Origin: Paramicrobacterium agarici
GTDB lineage: Bacteria; Actinomycetota; Actinomycetes; Actinomycetales; Microbacteriaceae
Assembly: GCF_002563955.1 (NCBI RefSeq)
Contig: NZ_PDJE01000001.1
Span: 2,108,001-2,172,000 of the forward strand
Direction: 5' to 3'
DNA: 64,000 nucleotides
Shown here: piece after piece, positions 56,810-64,000 of the stretch
Layout: every line of letters starts with the position of its first letter
Numbering within the stretch: position 1 is the first letter of the stretch
Position numbers and translations under genes: made by a program
The notes under the pieces: model-generated
The model's input: the letters and a program-made list of their open reading frames with translations, nothing else
Databases searched by the model: none
What the model was told of the DNA's origin: nothing

Positions 56810-57328
56810 ATGAGCACTCAAGCTGCAGATATCCGGCCCACCTGGGAGGAGATCACCTACCGGCGTGGCCGCAATGACCTGGCCTGGCTCTTCATCAGCG
56901 CTTTTAGCGATGGACGCTTGCGAGATGAGGATTACTGCCGAGCGCTGCAGGATGCATGGACCGGACCGGACAGCCCCATGGCCTACGCAGATGAAATGAT
57001 CTGGGAGCTACTTTTCCGGAACGTCGACTTCCTCGTCGAGGACGAGGAAAGCACCTGCCCATTGACAGGGCCCACTATCCTCTACCGCGGCTGCTCCCCG
57101 GATCGGCTCAATCGCATGTCCTGGTCAGAGCGTCCGGAGGTGGCCCTCAGCTTCGCCGAGCGGTATCGCAGGCAGGGCTTCGATGCGCACGTCTGGGCAG
57201 CCGAATTCGAGTCTGACAAAGCGCTTGCCCGCTTCACGAAAGCGCGTCCGGGCGAAAATGAGTGGGTGATGGAGCCCCTCGCTGGCGAAGCGCTGGCCAA
57301 AGCGTGGATTCACATGCGGCTCGGGTGA
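56810..57328 (+). CDS. ADP-ribosyltransferase-fold-like protein
   Basis: 172 residues from ATG 56810 with AGGAG upstream. The second half carries an R-S-E type arrangement: LYRG (Arg93), then SWSERPEVALSFAERY (Ser104/Ser106), then GENEWVME (Glu149, Glu151). This order and spacing resemble the ADP-ribosyltransferase fold. The N-terminal 80 residues form a helical domain without recognised motif. Neither an antitoxin nor a secretion signal is evident. A stand-alone intracellular modifier, toxin or defence effector are all possible. Confidence 0.55.
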   Translation: MSTQAADIRPTWEEITYRRGRNDLAWLFISAFSDGRLRDEDYCRALQDAWTGPDSPMAYADEMIWELLFRNVDFLVEDEESTCPLTGPTILYRGCSPDRLNRMSWSERPEVALSFAERYRRQGFDAHVWAAEFESDKALARFTKARPGENEWVMEPLAGEALAKAWIHMRLG

Positions 57329-57388
57329 CCGCAACCCTGCGTGGTCACGCCGGCTCGATGTCAGTCCCCACTTTCTACGCTTTGAATC

Positions 57389-57697
57389 ATGAACGAGGAC
57401 CTGGCACCGATCGAATGGGTAGCACGGAGCCTGACCGGTGCTTATCCGGCCGGCATCGTCCGGCTTCTACACCTCGGGCCGAAGCACGACGCCTATTACA
57501 GAGCGGTGACCTACAGCCCCGCCTCACGAGACCGCAAGCTCATCGGCTACTTCGTGACACTCAAGGATGCTGTTCGCGCGGTGCACGCTTATGAGTATGA
57601 GCACCTGGAGCCGCATCGGCTCGTCACCGGGCCGGCGACGGTGCGGCAGCGGCCGGAGATGCCTGGATGGAAGCGGCCGCCTGGAGCGGTGAGGTGA
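57389..57697 (+). CDS. Hypothetical protein
   Basis: 102 residues, ATG 57389. The sequence reads as a small alpha/beta domain (AYYRAVTYSPASRDRKLIGYFVTLKDAVRAVHAYE) with a basic, proline-rich tail. It lies 60 bases after the ADP-ribosyltransferase-like gene on the same strand, so a joint role is possible. No family recognised. Confidence 0.5.
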   Translation: MNEDLAPIEWVARSLTGAYPAGIVRLLHLGPKHDAYYRAVTYSPASRDRKLIGYFVTLKDAVRAVHAYEYEHLEPHRLVTGPATVRQRPEMPGWKRPPGAVR

Positions 57698-57870
57698 ATG
57701 AGGGAGGCTGCGGTGGGCGACAGGGGGCGGTCGTGCCGGGAGTGGGTGCAGTACAGGCTTGGCCGACGTTTGTGCTGCCAGTGTGGTGTCGGGAGATGCG
57801 GGAGGCGCGGTTTGTGGAGCTGAGGGATGGAAGCTAATCGTGCATTGCTCGATGATCCTTCTGCATCTTT

Positions 57871-58689
57871 CTAGGAACGGGCCTCCGAAGAATTGGGGGT
57901 CGAACGCTCAACGATAAGTTCGCTGAGATGGTCGGTGTATTCAATTGCAGCGCTCACCACAGCCGCGATCATTGTCACTGATGTAGTGACCAGGTAAGAA
58001 CTTGAAGTCTCCGTTTCAGTTCCAGAAATCTTGCTGGTCTCAAGGACCTTTGACGCAATGCTCTTGTTCGCATGGGTGATTCCACTGCATATACGCCAAG
58101 CATCAGCGCCACTCATGACCGAGTTATCCACGATCTTGTCTGTCTCCGACAGCATTGAGGTGATCGTGGTGCTCCTACTTGACAGACGATATTGTCGGTT
58201 CCCCGGGATCATCGCTTGGATCTCGGTGAGCCGCTTACGGACGTTCTCTAAGTCATAAGGGACCCCAAGACGACAGGCGAGGGTTGCTACGTCGCTGCTG
58301 TTGTCATACGTGATCTTGAGGGAGCGCCGTACGCGTTTCTGTCTCTTGTTTCCGCTCAGAATCCAGATCCCATATGCAGCCGATTCGATCGATGCTCGCG
58401 CGAGTGAGTAAAACGAAAAGGGCGGTAGCGTTCGCTCAGTTGCGCGGTAAAAGGTCTGAATTGCTTGTAGGTGCTCGATTGCCACGCTCAGATAGAAATG
58501 TGATTGGAACGACACACTATCGTAAGGGGTCTTTAGATCGTCGCCAGCCATCGCGGAGTGTGGAGGCGGTTCTTCATGGAATAGCTGGTCGAGGTCGTCC
58601 ATCCTTGCGATCCTCGTCATGAGGAGCTCGAAGTACTGAGCGGATTTGCTCTCGTCTTCTTGGGATTCTCGTCCAGCACGCGGAGTCAC
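57871..58689 (-). CDS. Hypothetical helical protein near the right island end
   Basis: 272 residues from a GTG. Mostly helical with a central SLARASIESAAYGIWIL helix, resembling HEPN-like or DUF5677-type proteins in general appearance only; an R-x4-6-H motif typical of HEPN nucleases is not evident. A Ser/Thr-rich stretch and a late hydrophobic helix (TTSVTMIAAVVSAAI) follow. Lower GC than the core. Function unknown. Confidence 0.55.
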   Translation of the reverse strand: MTPRAGRESQEDESKSAQYFELLMTRIARMDDLDQLFHEEPPPHSAMAGDDLKTPYDSVSFQSHFYLSVAIEHLQAIQTFYRATERTLPPFSFYSLARASIESAAYGIWILSGNKRQKRVRRSLKITYDNSSDVATLACRLGVPYDLENVRKRLTEIQAMIPGNRQYRLSSRSTTITSMLSETDKIVDNSVMSGADAWRICSGITHANKSIASKVLETSKISGTETETSSSYLVTTSVTMIAAVVSAAIEYTDHLSELIVERSTPNSSEARS

Positions 58690-58848
58690 AGGTGCAGCTT
58701 AGCGTTCGCCGAGGGGCCGAAATTGAGCCGAAATTCAACTGAATCGGTCCGCTACTGTCCACCAAACGGGGACGGTGCTTCCGCATAATTCCGCCCTAAG
58801 ATAGGCTCTAATCCACCACAAACCACCAGAATGGGCCGACGCGAAACA

Positions 58849-58900
58849 CATGCAGGGGGTCAGGGGTTCGAGTCCCCTCAGATCCACCAAAAGCCCTGGT
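58849..58900 (+). repeat. Right attachment repeat (attR), 52 bp
   Basis: Identical to 40841-40892. Only the 3' half of tRNA-Ala is present here; the upstream sequence does not continue the tRNA. Confidence 0.93.
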
Positions 58901-58923
58901 GAACGCAAAGTTCCCAGGGCTTT
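58890..58923 (+). terminator. Original chromosomal tRNA-Ala terminator
   Basis: AAAGCCCTGG pairs perfectly with CCAGGGCTTT (58914-58923). This perfect version marks the chromosomal side of the integration site. Confidence 0.75.
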
Positions 58924-59030
58924 ACTCATGACCACGCGCTCCGTCCGCGCCGATCGGCTGCCGAGTGCCGCGACCGCAGATAATGGTTACGCCACATCCC
59001 GTGAGCTGCACGTGTTGAAAGGGTCGCCGA

Positions 59031-60296
59031 ATGTCGAGTTCGTTTCGACGCATTGATGTGTCAGCGACCTCGGCTGCCGTTGCCTTCGACGTGCTCGTCG
59101 GCGATGACGCGCATGGGTTCTGGCTCACGACCCGATCGAGCGGACGCACCGTCAGCCGCATTGGCATCGGCGAACCGGTCTCTGCCGGTGTCCTTCCCGT
59201 CTCAGACAGCCCACGAAGAGGCGACGCAACGGGAGAGAACTGGATCGGGTGGGCCGGTTACGACCAGAGCGCGTCGATATGGCTGCGTGCAGTGCGCTAC
59301 GTGACGGTCGACCATTCGTCAGGACTCCTCTGGGCCCATGCGCCACAGGACGAGGTCGACGCGTGGTGCGACGAAGTGAGACGCCGAGTCATGTCTCTGC
59401 CGATCCGCCGCACACGGGGGAGAGCAGACAGCACCGATGTCGTGGCGGTCGCACGGCACAGTCCCGACGAATATCGGGACATGATCGCGACAGCTCTCGA
59501 TTCGATTCGCTCGGGTGACGCGTATCAGCTGTGCCTCACGACACGCTTCACCGTGCACGACTCGCTCGACCCCCGACTCGTCCACGCGCGGCTTTCACAG
59601 GCGAACGCGCCCTATACAGCACTGATACGGTCAGACGATCGCGCGCTTGTCGCTGCGTCGCCCGAGCAGTTTCTGCGTCTAACAGCATCCGGTCGGGTGT
59701 CGACAAGCCCGATCAAGGGGACCCGCCCGCGCGAAAGCGACCCCGCGCTCGACGCCCAGCGCGGACTGGAGCTCGTGAGCGACGCGAAGGAACGATCCGA
59801 GAATCTGATGATCGTTGACTTGATGCGAAACGATCTGAGCCGCGTGTGCACTGCAGACAGCGTGGCGGTTGCACGCCTCTTCGAACTGGAATCGCACGCT
59901 CATGTGCACCAGCTCGTCAGCCAGGTGACCGGCCGCATGCGTGAGGACTGCACGATCGACGATCTCATCGACGCAGCGTTTCCCGCCGGGTCGATGACCG
60001 GGGCCCCCAAGCAGCGAGCGATGCAGATTCTGGCTGGGCTTGAACGCGGCCCGCGCGGGGTGTACGCGGGATGCTTCGGGTGGCTGGGAGAACGTGGCGA
60101 TGCCGAGTTGGCGATGACCATTCGGAGTGCTGTCTTCGAGGGGGACATCGCGTACGTCGGGGCTGGCGGCGGCCTGACGATCGATTCGCGACCCGAGTTC
60201 GAGATCGACGAGGTCGCGGTGAAGGCGCAAGCGCCACTGGCTGCGCTCGGTGCACGGCTTCCACGGCCGTGGGAATCTCGCGGTCACGATTGGTGA
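59031..60296 (+). CDS. pabB: Aminodeoxychorismate synthase component I
   Basis: 421 residues. Chorismate-binding enzyme; with an amidotransferase subunit it makes 4-amino-4-deoxychorismate for folate. Motifs include SGDAYQLCLTTRF, SPIKGTRPR, NLMIVDLMRNDLSRVC, GSMTGAPKQRAM and GVYAGCFGWL. The lysine in PIKGT (where anthranilate and isochorismate synthases have Ala) is the PabB-type nucleophile. No pabA or pabC fusion is present; folC is 30 kb away. First core gene right of the island. Confidence 0.9.
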   Translation: MSSSFRRIDVSATSAAVAFDVLVGDDAHGFWLTTRSSGRTVSRIGIGEPVSAGVLPVSDSPRRGDATGENWIGWAGYDQSASIWLRAVRYVTVDHSSGLLWAHAPQDEVDAWCDEVRRRVMSLPIRRTRGRADSTDVVAVARHSPDEYRDMIATALDSIRSGDAYQLCLTTRFTVHDSLDPRLVHARLSQANAPYTALIRSDDRALVAASPEQFLRLTASGRVSTSPIKGTRPRESDPALDAQRGLELVSDAKERSENLMIVDLMRNDLSRVCTADSVAVARLFELESHAHVHQLVSQVTGRMREDCTIDDLIDAAFPAGSMTGAPKQRAMQILAGLERGPRGVYAGCFGWLGERGDAELAMTIRSAVFEGDIAYVGAGGGLTIDSRPEFEIDEVAVKAQAPLAALGARLPRPWESRGHDW

Positions 60297-60307
60297 GAAA
60301 GGGGAAC

Positions 60308-60712
60308 ATGGACGAGGCGATGAGTGAGGCAGAGCGGTGCCCATGCGGTAGTGGTGACGTCTTCGGAGAATGCTGTGCGCGCATCGTGCGCGGCACTGCG
60401 CTCGCACCAACCGCTGAGCAGCTGATGAGGTCTCGGTACACCGCGTTCGCCCTCGGGGATGTGGGACATCTGATGCGCACGTGGCACGCCTCGACGCGGC
60501 CGCGCGAGATCGATCTCGATTCCAGCATCCGATGGTGGCGATTGGAGATTGTGGAGACGACAGGTGGCGGTCCATTCGACCGTCGCGGGACTGTGCACTT
60601 CATTGCGCACTACCGAACAGCGGATGCGCGGGCGCGGCAAGAGGAGCGAAGCAGCTTCGTGCGTGATGGTCGCGCGTGGTACTACCTCGATGGTGCTGCA
60701 GTGGGCGCATGA
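60308..60712 (+). CDS. YchJ-family protein with SEC-C zinc motif
   Basis: 134 residues from ATG 60308 after AAAGGGG. It opens with the SEC-C-like zinc-binding CPCGSG...CCA (Cys11, Cys13 and a following CC pair), then the YchJ NTF2-like domain (AEQLMRSRYTAFALGDVGHLMRTWH and WWRLEIV). A small conserved protein of unknown function, 11 bases after pabB. Confidence 0.88.
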   Translation: MDEAMSEAERCPCGSGDVFGECCARIVRGTALAPTAEQLMRSRYTAFALGDVGHLMRTWHASTRPREIDLDSSIRWWRLEIVETTGGGPFDRRGTVHFIAHYRTADARARQEERSSFVRDGRAWYYLDGAAVGA

Positions 60713-60728
60713 TCAGCAGCGCCCAGAA

Positions 60729-61775
60729 TCACACGGCGTCCTCGTCGGATTCGATAAGAAGTTCTTCGCGAATGCGACGCAGGTCTTCCATGAGAGACCC
60801 GATGAGAACCCAGTGCGTGGACTGCGGGGGTTTCACCTGAAGCGGCGCGGTGAGAGCGGGGAACTCACTCGTCATCGGCTCGGGGTCAGCGATAGACGGC
60901 CTCATGATGAGGCGCAGATCATGAGCGGCGCGGTTGAGCTGATCGGCGATCGCGCCCAGTGTCGGCTCGCGGTAGAGGCCTCCGTCGTAATGGTCACGAA
61001 AGGCGCGCGTCATGCCGATCACACGTGTGACAACAGGGCCGAAGCGGTCAGTCACCTCGCGGAGCTCTTCGAGTTGCTCTCTGTGCGCGGACCTGCGTGG
61101 ATTGAGCGAGAGGGACTCTTCGCCTTCTTCAATGGACGTGACGGCGGCGTCTTTCATGGGACGGAGCAGACGCGCTTCGATCATGAGCCGCTCCCGGTCT
61201 GCAGCGGATTGCGGCTCGCTGAGAGCTGCCGAGAGTCGTTCAAGCGTCGCAGCCAGCTCGTTGCCCAGCAGAATCACGTTCTCGCGGACGGGAGCGACGA
61301 GAACGGGCGGGACGATGACCATGTTGACGATGATCCCGAGTGCGGCACCGATCAGGGTCTCGACAATACGGTAGAGAGCGTACTCGGGTGAGGATGCTCC
61401 GAGAGCGAGAACCAGCATGGCACTGATCGCTACCTGGTTCGAGGTGCCGGTTGTCATGCGCAGGGCCCATGACAGCAGCACGGCGACGATGATGGCGAGC
61501 ATGATGACCCACGAGTACTGCCCGAGCACGAGGCTTAGCAATGATGCGATGACGACACCAGAGATGACTCCGACGCTGCGCTCGATCGCCTTGCCGAATG
61601 ACTGGTTGACGCTCGGTTGCACGACGAGCAACGAGGCGATGGCCGCAAAGATGGGCAGTTCGGCGGGAAGAATGAGGCCGGCGATCACCCAAGCGAGCAC
61701 AGCTGCGACAGACGTCTTCACAACCTGCAGAAGCGGCGACCGCTTCGTGGTTTGGAAGCGCCGGGTGAGTTTCAT
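60729..61775 (-). CDS. FUSC-family integral membrane protein
   Basis: 348 residues. Six hydrophobic helices in residues 20-165 (AAVLAWVIAGLIL, AIASLLVVQPSVNQSFGKAIERSVG and others) followed by a cytoplasmic helical domain. The motif QPSVNQSFGKAIERSVG is characteristic of FUSC/DUF939 proteins, related to aromatic-acid exporter AaeB. A role in efflux is likely; the substrate is unknown. It is convergent with the YchJ gene. Confidence 0.87.
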   Translation of the reverse strand: MKLTRRFQTTKRSPLLQVVKTSVAAVLAWVIAGLILPAELPIFAAIASLLVVQPSVNQSFGKAIERSVGVISGVVIASLLSLVLGQYSWVIMLAIIVAVLLSWALRMTTGTSNQVAISAMLVLALGASSPEYALYRIVETLIGAALGIIVNMVIVPPVLVAPVRENVILLGNELAATLERLSAALSEPQSAADRERLMIEARLLRPMKDAAVTSIEEGEESLSLNPRRSAHREQLEELREVTDRFGPVVTRVIGMTRAFRDHYDGGLYREPTLGAIADQLNRAAHDLRLIMRPSIADPEPMTSEFPALTAPLQVKPPQSTHWVLIGSLMEDLRRIREELLIESDEDAV

Positions 61776-61784
61776 GTGTTCAGA

Positions 61785-62894
61785 CTAATCGGGGAACTGC
61801 ACCGTCACCTGGTTGCCCGTGACACGTTCGACCTCGCGCGCGGCGACACGAATAGCGTTCTTCATCGACGGCGTAACGTCAGAAAACGGAGCCACCGCAA
61901 CAGCGCCTCGCTTCTTGGCCTTCGACCAGGTTCCGATCACAGACGCTCCCGAGCAGACGGTTGCTCGGAACATGCCGTTTCCGCCAGGAACGATCTCGTC
62001 GAGAAACTGCTCGGGAACGGCGAACGACCGATCGCCGTATCCGAGCATGAATTCGTCGAATCCCGGCAGCAGCCGGACGGGCGGCCGCCGATGCAGCGAT
62101 GCGAGGATCTGCTCGGTCTCTGCGCCCGTCACCATCCATTGGGGCCCTGAGGTGGTCTCCACCGTGCAGATTGCGTCGCCGAGCCTTGTGCGAGCGGCTC
62201 TGATGGTCGTGAGCGGAAGACCGAACCAGCGGGCGGCATCGGCGTCGGAGACAGGGCCATGACCAGACACGAATCGCCGCAGCATCCTGGCCAGGAATTC
62301 TTCGGCATCGCTCTCGGCCCGATGTCCGATCCACGAGTCTGTGTGGACGATCAGCTGCTGGCCGTCACGGAAAGGACCATGGCAGATGGTTCCGCTGACG
62401 GCGAGGCGGTAGATCAGGTGCGACACTGTTTGGCTGCTCGGACCCCCGTGGTATGCGCGCCCCACACTATCGCGAAGCTCGGCGCGAGTGACGGGTCCCG
62501 AGCTGATGAGATCGTCGGAGACGGAGAGCATGACGTCGTCGATCTCGGCGTCGGTGATGTTCAGGGCTCGAGCCCGCCCGGCCATGCTCCCGAGCACGCG
62601 TTTGCGCGTGATGCGCGTGAGCGGACGCAGGTCTTCTGCACGCAGCACGTGCAGAGTACCGCGCATGGGCCAGCCCCTGACGAGCGTCTTGTCATCGAAT
62701 TCTCTGCTGATGTCGTCGACCGTGGCTCTCTCGAGACGAATCGCGAGGGAGTGCAGCACTCCCGGAAGGTCCTGGCCCTGCAGGGCCCCCAGTCGATCGA
62801 CGACGGCGCCCGCAGACGGCTGGCGCTCGACACCAAGACCCAGAGAGAGCCATCGTGCCCGTCGAAGCTGCGCTGGAGTAAGTTCTCGAATCAC
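61785..62894 (-). CDS. Winged-helix DNA-binding domain-containing protein (HTH_42)
   Basis: 369 residues. The family motif LGALQGQDLPGVLHSLAIRL near residue 35, WPMRGTLHVL and the C-terminal LLPGFDEFMLGYGDRS are those of the HTH_42 (YcaQ/AlkZ-like) winged-helix family. Some members are DNA glycosylases acting on crosslinks; the QxQ/QxD catalytic motif appears here as QGQ. Ten bases separate it from the FUSC gene; same strand. Confidence 0.85.
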   Translation of the reverse strand: MIRELTPAQLRRARWLSLGLGVERQPSAGAVVDRLGALQGQDLPGVLHSLAIRLERATVDDISREFDDKTLVRGWPMRGTLHVLRAEDLRPLTRITRKRVLGSMAGRARALNITDAEIDDVMLSVSDDLISSGPVTRAELRDSVGRAYHGGPSSQTVSHLIYRLAVSGTICHGPFRDGQQLIVHTDSWIGHRAESDAEEFLARMLRRFVSGHGPVSDADAARWFGLPLTTIRAARTRLGDAICTVETTSGPQWMVTGAETEQILASLHRRPPVRLLPGFDEFMLGYGDRSFAVPEQFLDEIVPGGNGMFRATVCSGASVIGTWSKAKKRGAVAVAPFSDVTPSMKNAIRVAAREVERVTGNQVTVQFPD

Positions 62895-62922
62895 CGTTCG
62901 ATCGTAACGGCGGCGGCCGACG

Positions 62923-63948
62923 TCAGTCGGGCAGAACCTTGTTGAGCTCGCTCAAAAGGCCTGCCCCGTCAGGAGCGTACACCCAGGTGTGCCCGGCGTC
63001 GTGCTGCTCGTGCTTCGACCGGCCGCCGGCAAGAACGGCTTCACCTGCGGAGAGCTGGCGGATGGCGACGGCAGAGACATTGTCGGGACGCTCGGAGGCG
63101 AACTCGGAGTACAGCTCCTCGTCGTGCTGGCCGTCGTCGCCGACGAGAATCCACGTGATGTCGGGAAACTCCGCGGCTAGGCGGCGAAGGTTCTCCCGCT
63201 TATGGGCCCGTCCGCTGCGAAAGATCCGATCGTGCGTGGGCCCCCAATCCGTGAGCAGGAGCGCTCCGGCCGGATAGAGATGGCGCGACAGAAAACGGCT
63301 GAGCGTTGGAGCGACATTCCACGCGCCGGTCGACAGATAGATCACGGGGCAGCCGCCGTGCATATTCGAGAGTCGATCGAGCAGCACCGCCATTCCGGGT
63401 ACAGGCGTGCGCGCGTGCTCGTCGAGAACGAACGTATTCCATGCCGCGACGAGCGGCCGGGGCAGGGCGGTAACCATGACAGTGTCATCGACGTCGGAGA
63501 TGACGCCGAAACGTGTTCCCGGCTCCACGATGTAGACGTCGCTTATCGCCGGCTCTGACCCTTCCGCCGAGAGCCGGATCGTCTGCCACCCGGGAGGCAG
63601 CTTCGCGGGGATCACCGTATCGATGACGCCGCCGCGGTCGGCGATAACCTCATGTGTGATTCCTGCAATCTCCACGGTAATCGGGCTCGAGACCACGGGG
63701 ATGCTGGTAAAGCTGCGCCAGCCCCGGCTTCGATTGCTCGCTTCATCACGGCGTTCCGGATGCGTGTATAGCACGCGTCCGAGTACGCGGACCCATTCTG
63801 TCGAGCCGTACCCCGTGTAGGAGACGGCGGTGGGCTTCATGCCGCGTCTGACGGCGCGGCGCGCGCGCCAGGCGAGAAACGCGTCGTCAAGACGAGCGGC
63901 GCGGTGAATGCGCTCCGGCTCAGGCGGACTCGTCTCGGTTCGGGGCAT
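62923..63948 (-). CDS. APP1-type phosphatase (DUF2183)
   Basis: 341 residues. HAD-type catalytic motif SDVDDTV in a GVISDVDDT context, then the LSTGAWN second motif and ILVGDDGQHD near the end define the phosphatidate phosphatase APP1 catalytic domain. An N-terminal beta-rich domain precedes it. In actinobacteria it may act on a phospholipid or a small phosphate ester. It starts at ATG 63948; no further gene can be read in the last 50 bases. Confidence 0.9.
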   Translation of the reverse strand: MPRTETSPPEPERIHRAARLDDAFLAWRARRAVRRGMKPTAVSYTGYGSTEWVRVLGRVLYTHPERRDEASNRSRGWRSFTSIPVVSSPITVEIAGITHEVIADRGGVIDTVIPAKLPPGWQTIRLSAEGSEPAISDVYIVEPGTRFGVISDVDDTVMVTALPRPLVAAWNTFVLDEHARTPVPGMAVLLDRLSNMHGGCPVIYLSTGAWNVAPTLSRFLSRHLYPAGALLLTDWGPTHDRIFRSGRAHKRENLRRLAAEFPDITWILVGDDGQHDEELYSEFASERPDNVSAVAIRQLSAGEAVLAGGRSKHEQHDAGHTWVYAPDGAGLLSELNKVLPD

Positions 63949-64000
63949 CGGTCAATCCTGTCATGTTGTCGGTCTGACTGCGATTCGAACGTTCCAACTC

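Larger units (their letters stand above)
40841..58900. mobile_element. Integrated genomic island (tRNA-Ala site)
   Basis: About 18 kb lies between two perfect 52-bp direct repeats, the left one inside an intact tRNA-Ala gene and the right one preceded by no tRNA 5' half. A tyrosine integrase and excisionase-like gene adjoin the left repeat, as expected of a tRNA-integrating element. Inside are an IS, degenerate genes, many unknown proteins, a lower-GC metabolic cassette and a nuclease. No relaxase, coupling protein, type IV secretion or capsid genes were recognised, so this is an integrative, probably non-self-transmissible island. Confidence 0.9.

Noticed and set aside
58849..58881. Second tRNA-Ala gene
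   Set aside because: Only the 3' half from the anticodon arm onward is present; it is the right attachment repeat, not a functional tRNA.
1..64000. CRISPR array, rRNA operon or prophage structural genes
   Set aside because: No regularly spaced repeats, rRNA-like sequence, capsid, terminase or tail genes were found.

Overview
The window looks like a chromosomal segment of a high-GC actinobacterium, most likely Microbacteriaceae. Supporting signs are the tig-clpP1-clpP2-clpX block, an actinobacterial-type T-box leader on ileS, mycothiol-linked and mycobacterial-type families (group II truncated globin, Rv2466c-like DsbA protein), GTG starts, and I-shaped GC-rich terminators. The species cannot be read from the sequence.

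1-40.8 kb is ordinary core genome: a truncated FAD dehydrogenase at the edge, globin and MscS, aminopeptidase N, a DsbA-like protein, rpiB, a Nei-type glycosylase, an amidohydrolase, Dps with a possible iron box, a very large membrane protein, gamma-carbonic anhydrase, tRNA-Gly and tRNA-Pro, tig-clpP1-clpP2-clpX, a methyltransferase, valS, an acyltransferase/SGNH protein, a TetR regulator, T-box-ileS-folC-DUF4233-ndk, a VKOR protein, rne, a DUF4031 protein, rplU-rpmA-obg-proB-proA, a small membrane protein, nadD, a membrane-anchored low-complexity protein, rsfS and tRNA-Ala(GGC). Much of it is tightly packed, with 1-8 base start/stop overlaps.

40.84-58.90 kb is an integrated genomic island of about 18 kb. 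It sits in the 3' end of tRNA-Ala and is bounded by a perfect 52-bp direct repeat (40841-40892 and 58849-58900). Next to the left repeat are an excisionase-like helix-turn-helix gene and a complete tyrosine integrase. Then come an IS3-family element with a nonsense mutation in its transposase, a leftward operon of unknown mobile-element genes headed by a frameshifted gene, and a catabolic cassette of visibly lower GC. The right part carries a coiled-coil Mrr-type nuclease, an ADP-ribosyltransferase-like protein, other unknowns, and a family of GC-rich palindromic repeats. No relaxase, FtsK/VirB4-type ATPase or phage structural gene is recognisable, so the island seems able to excise but not to transfer itself.

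The most notable system is at 48.8-53.7 kb. An EutH-family permease is divergent from a DeoR/GlpR-type regulator, followed by a GlpA-like FAD dehydrogenase and a GlpK-like FGGY kinase. No ethanolamine ammonia-lyase or microcompartment genes are present. This suggests an uptake-phosphorylation-oxidation route for a small polyol or amino alcohol in which EutH supplies transport.

58.9-64 kb returns to core genome: pabB, a YchJ-like protein, a FUSC-family membrane protein, a winged-helix DNA-binding-domain protein and an APP1-type phosphatase.
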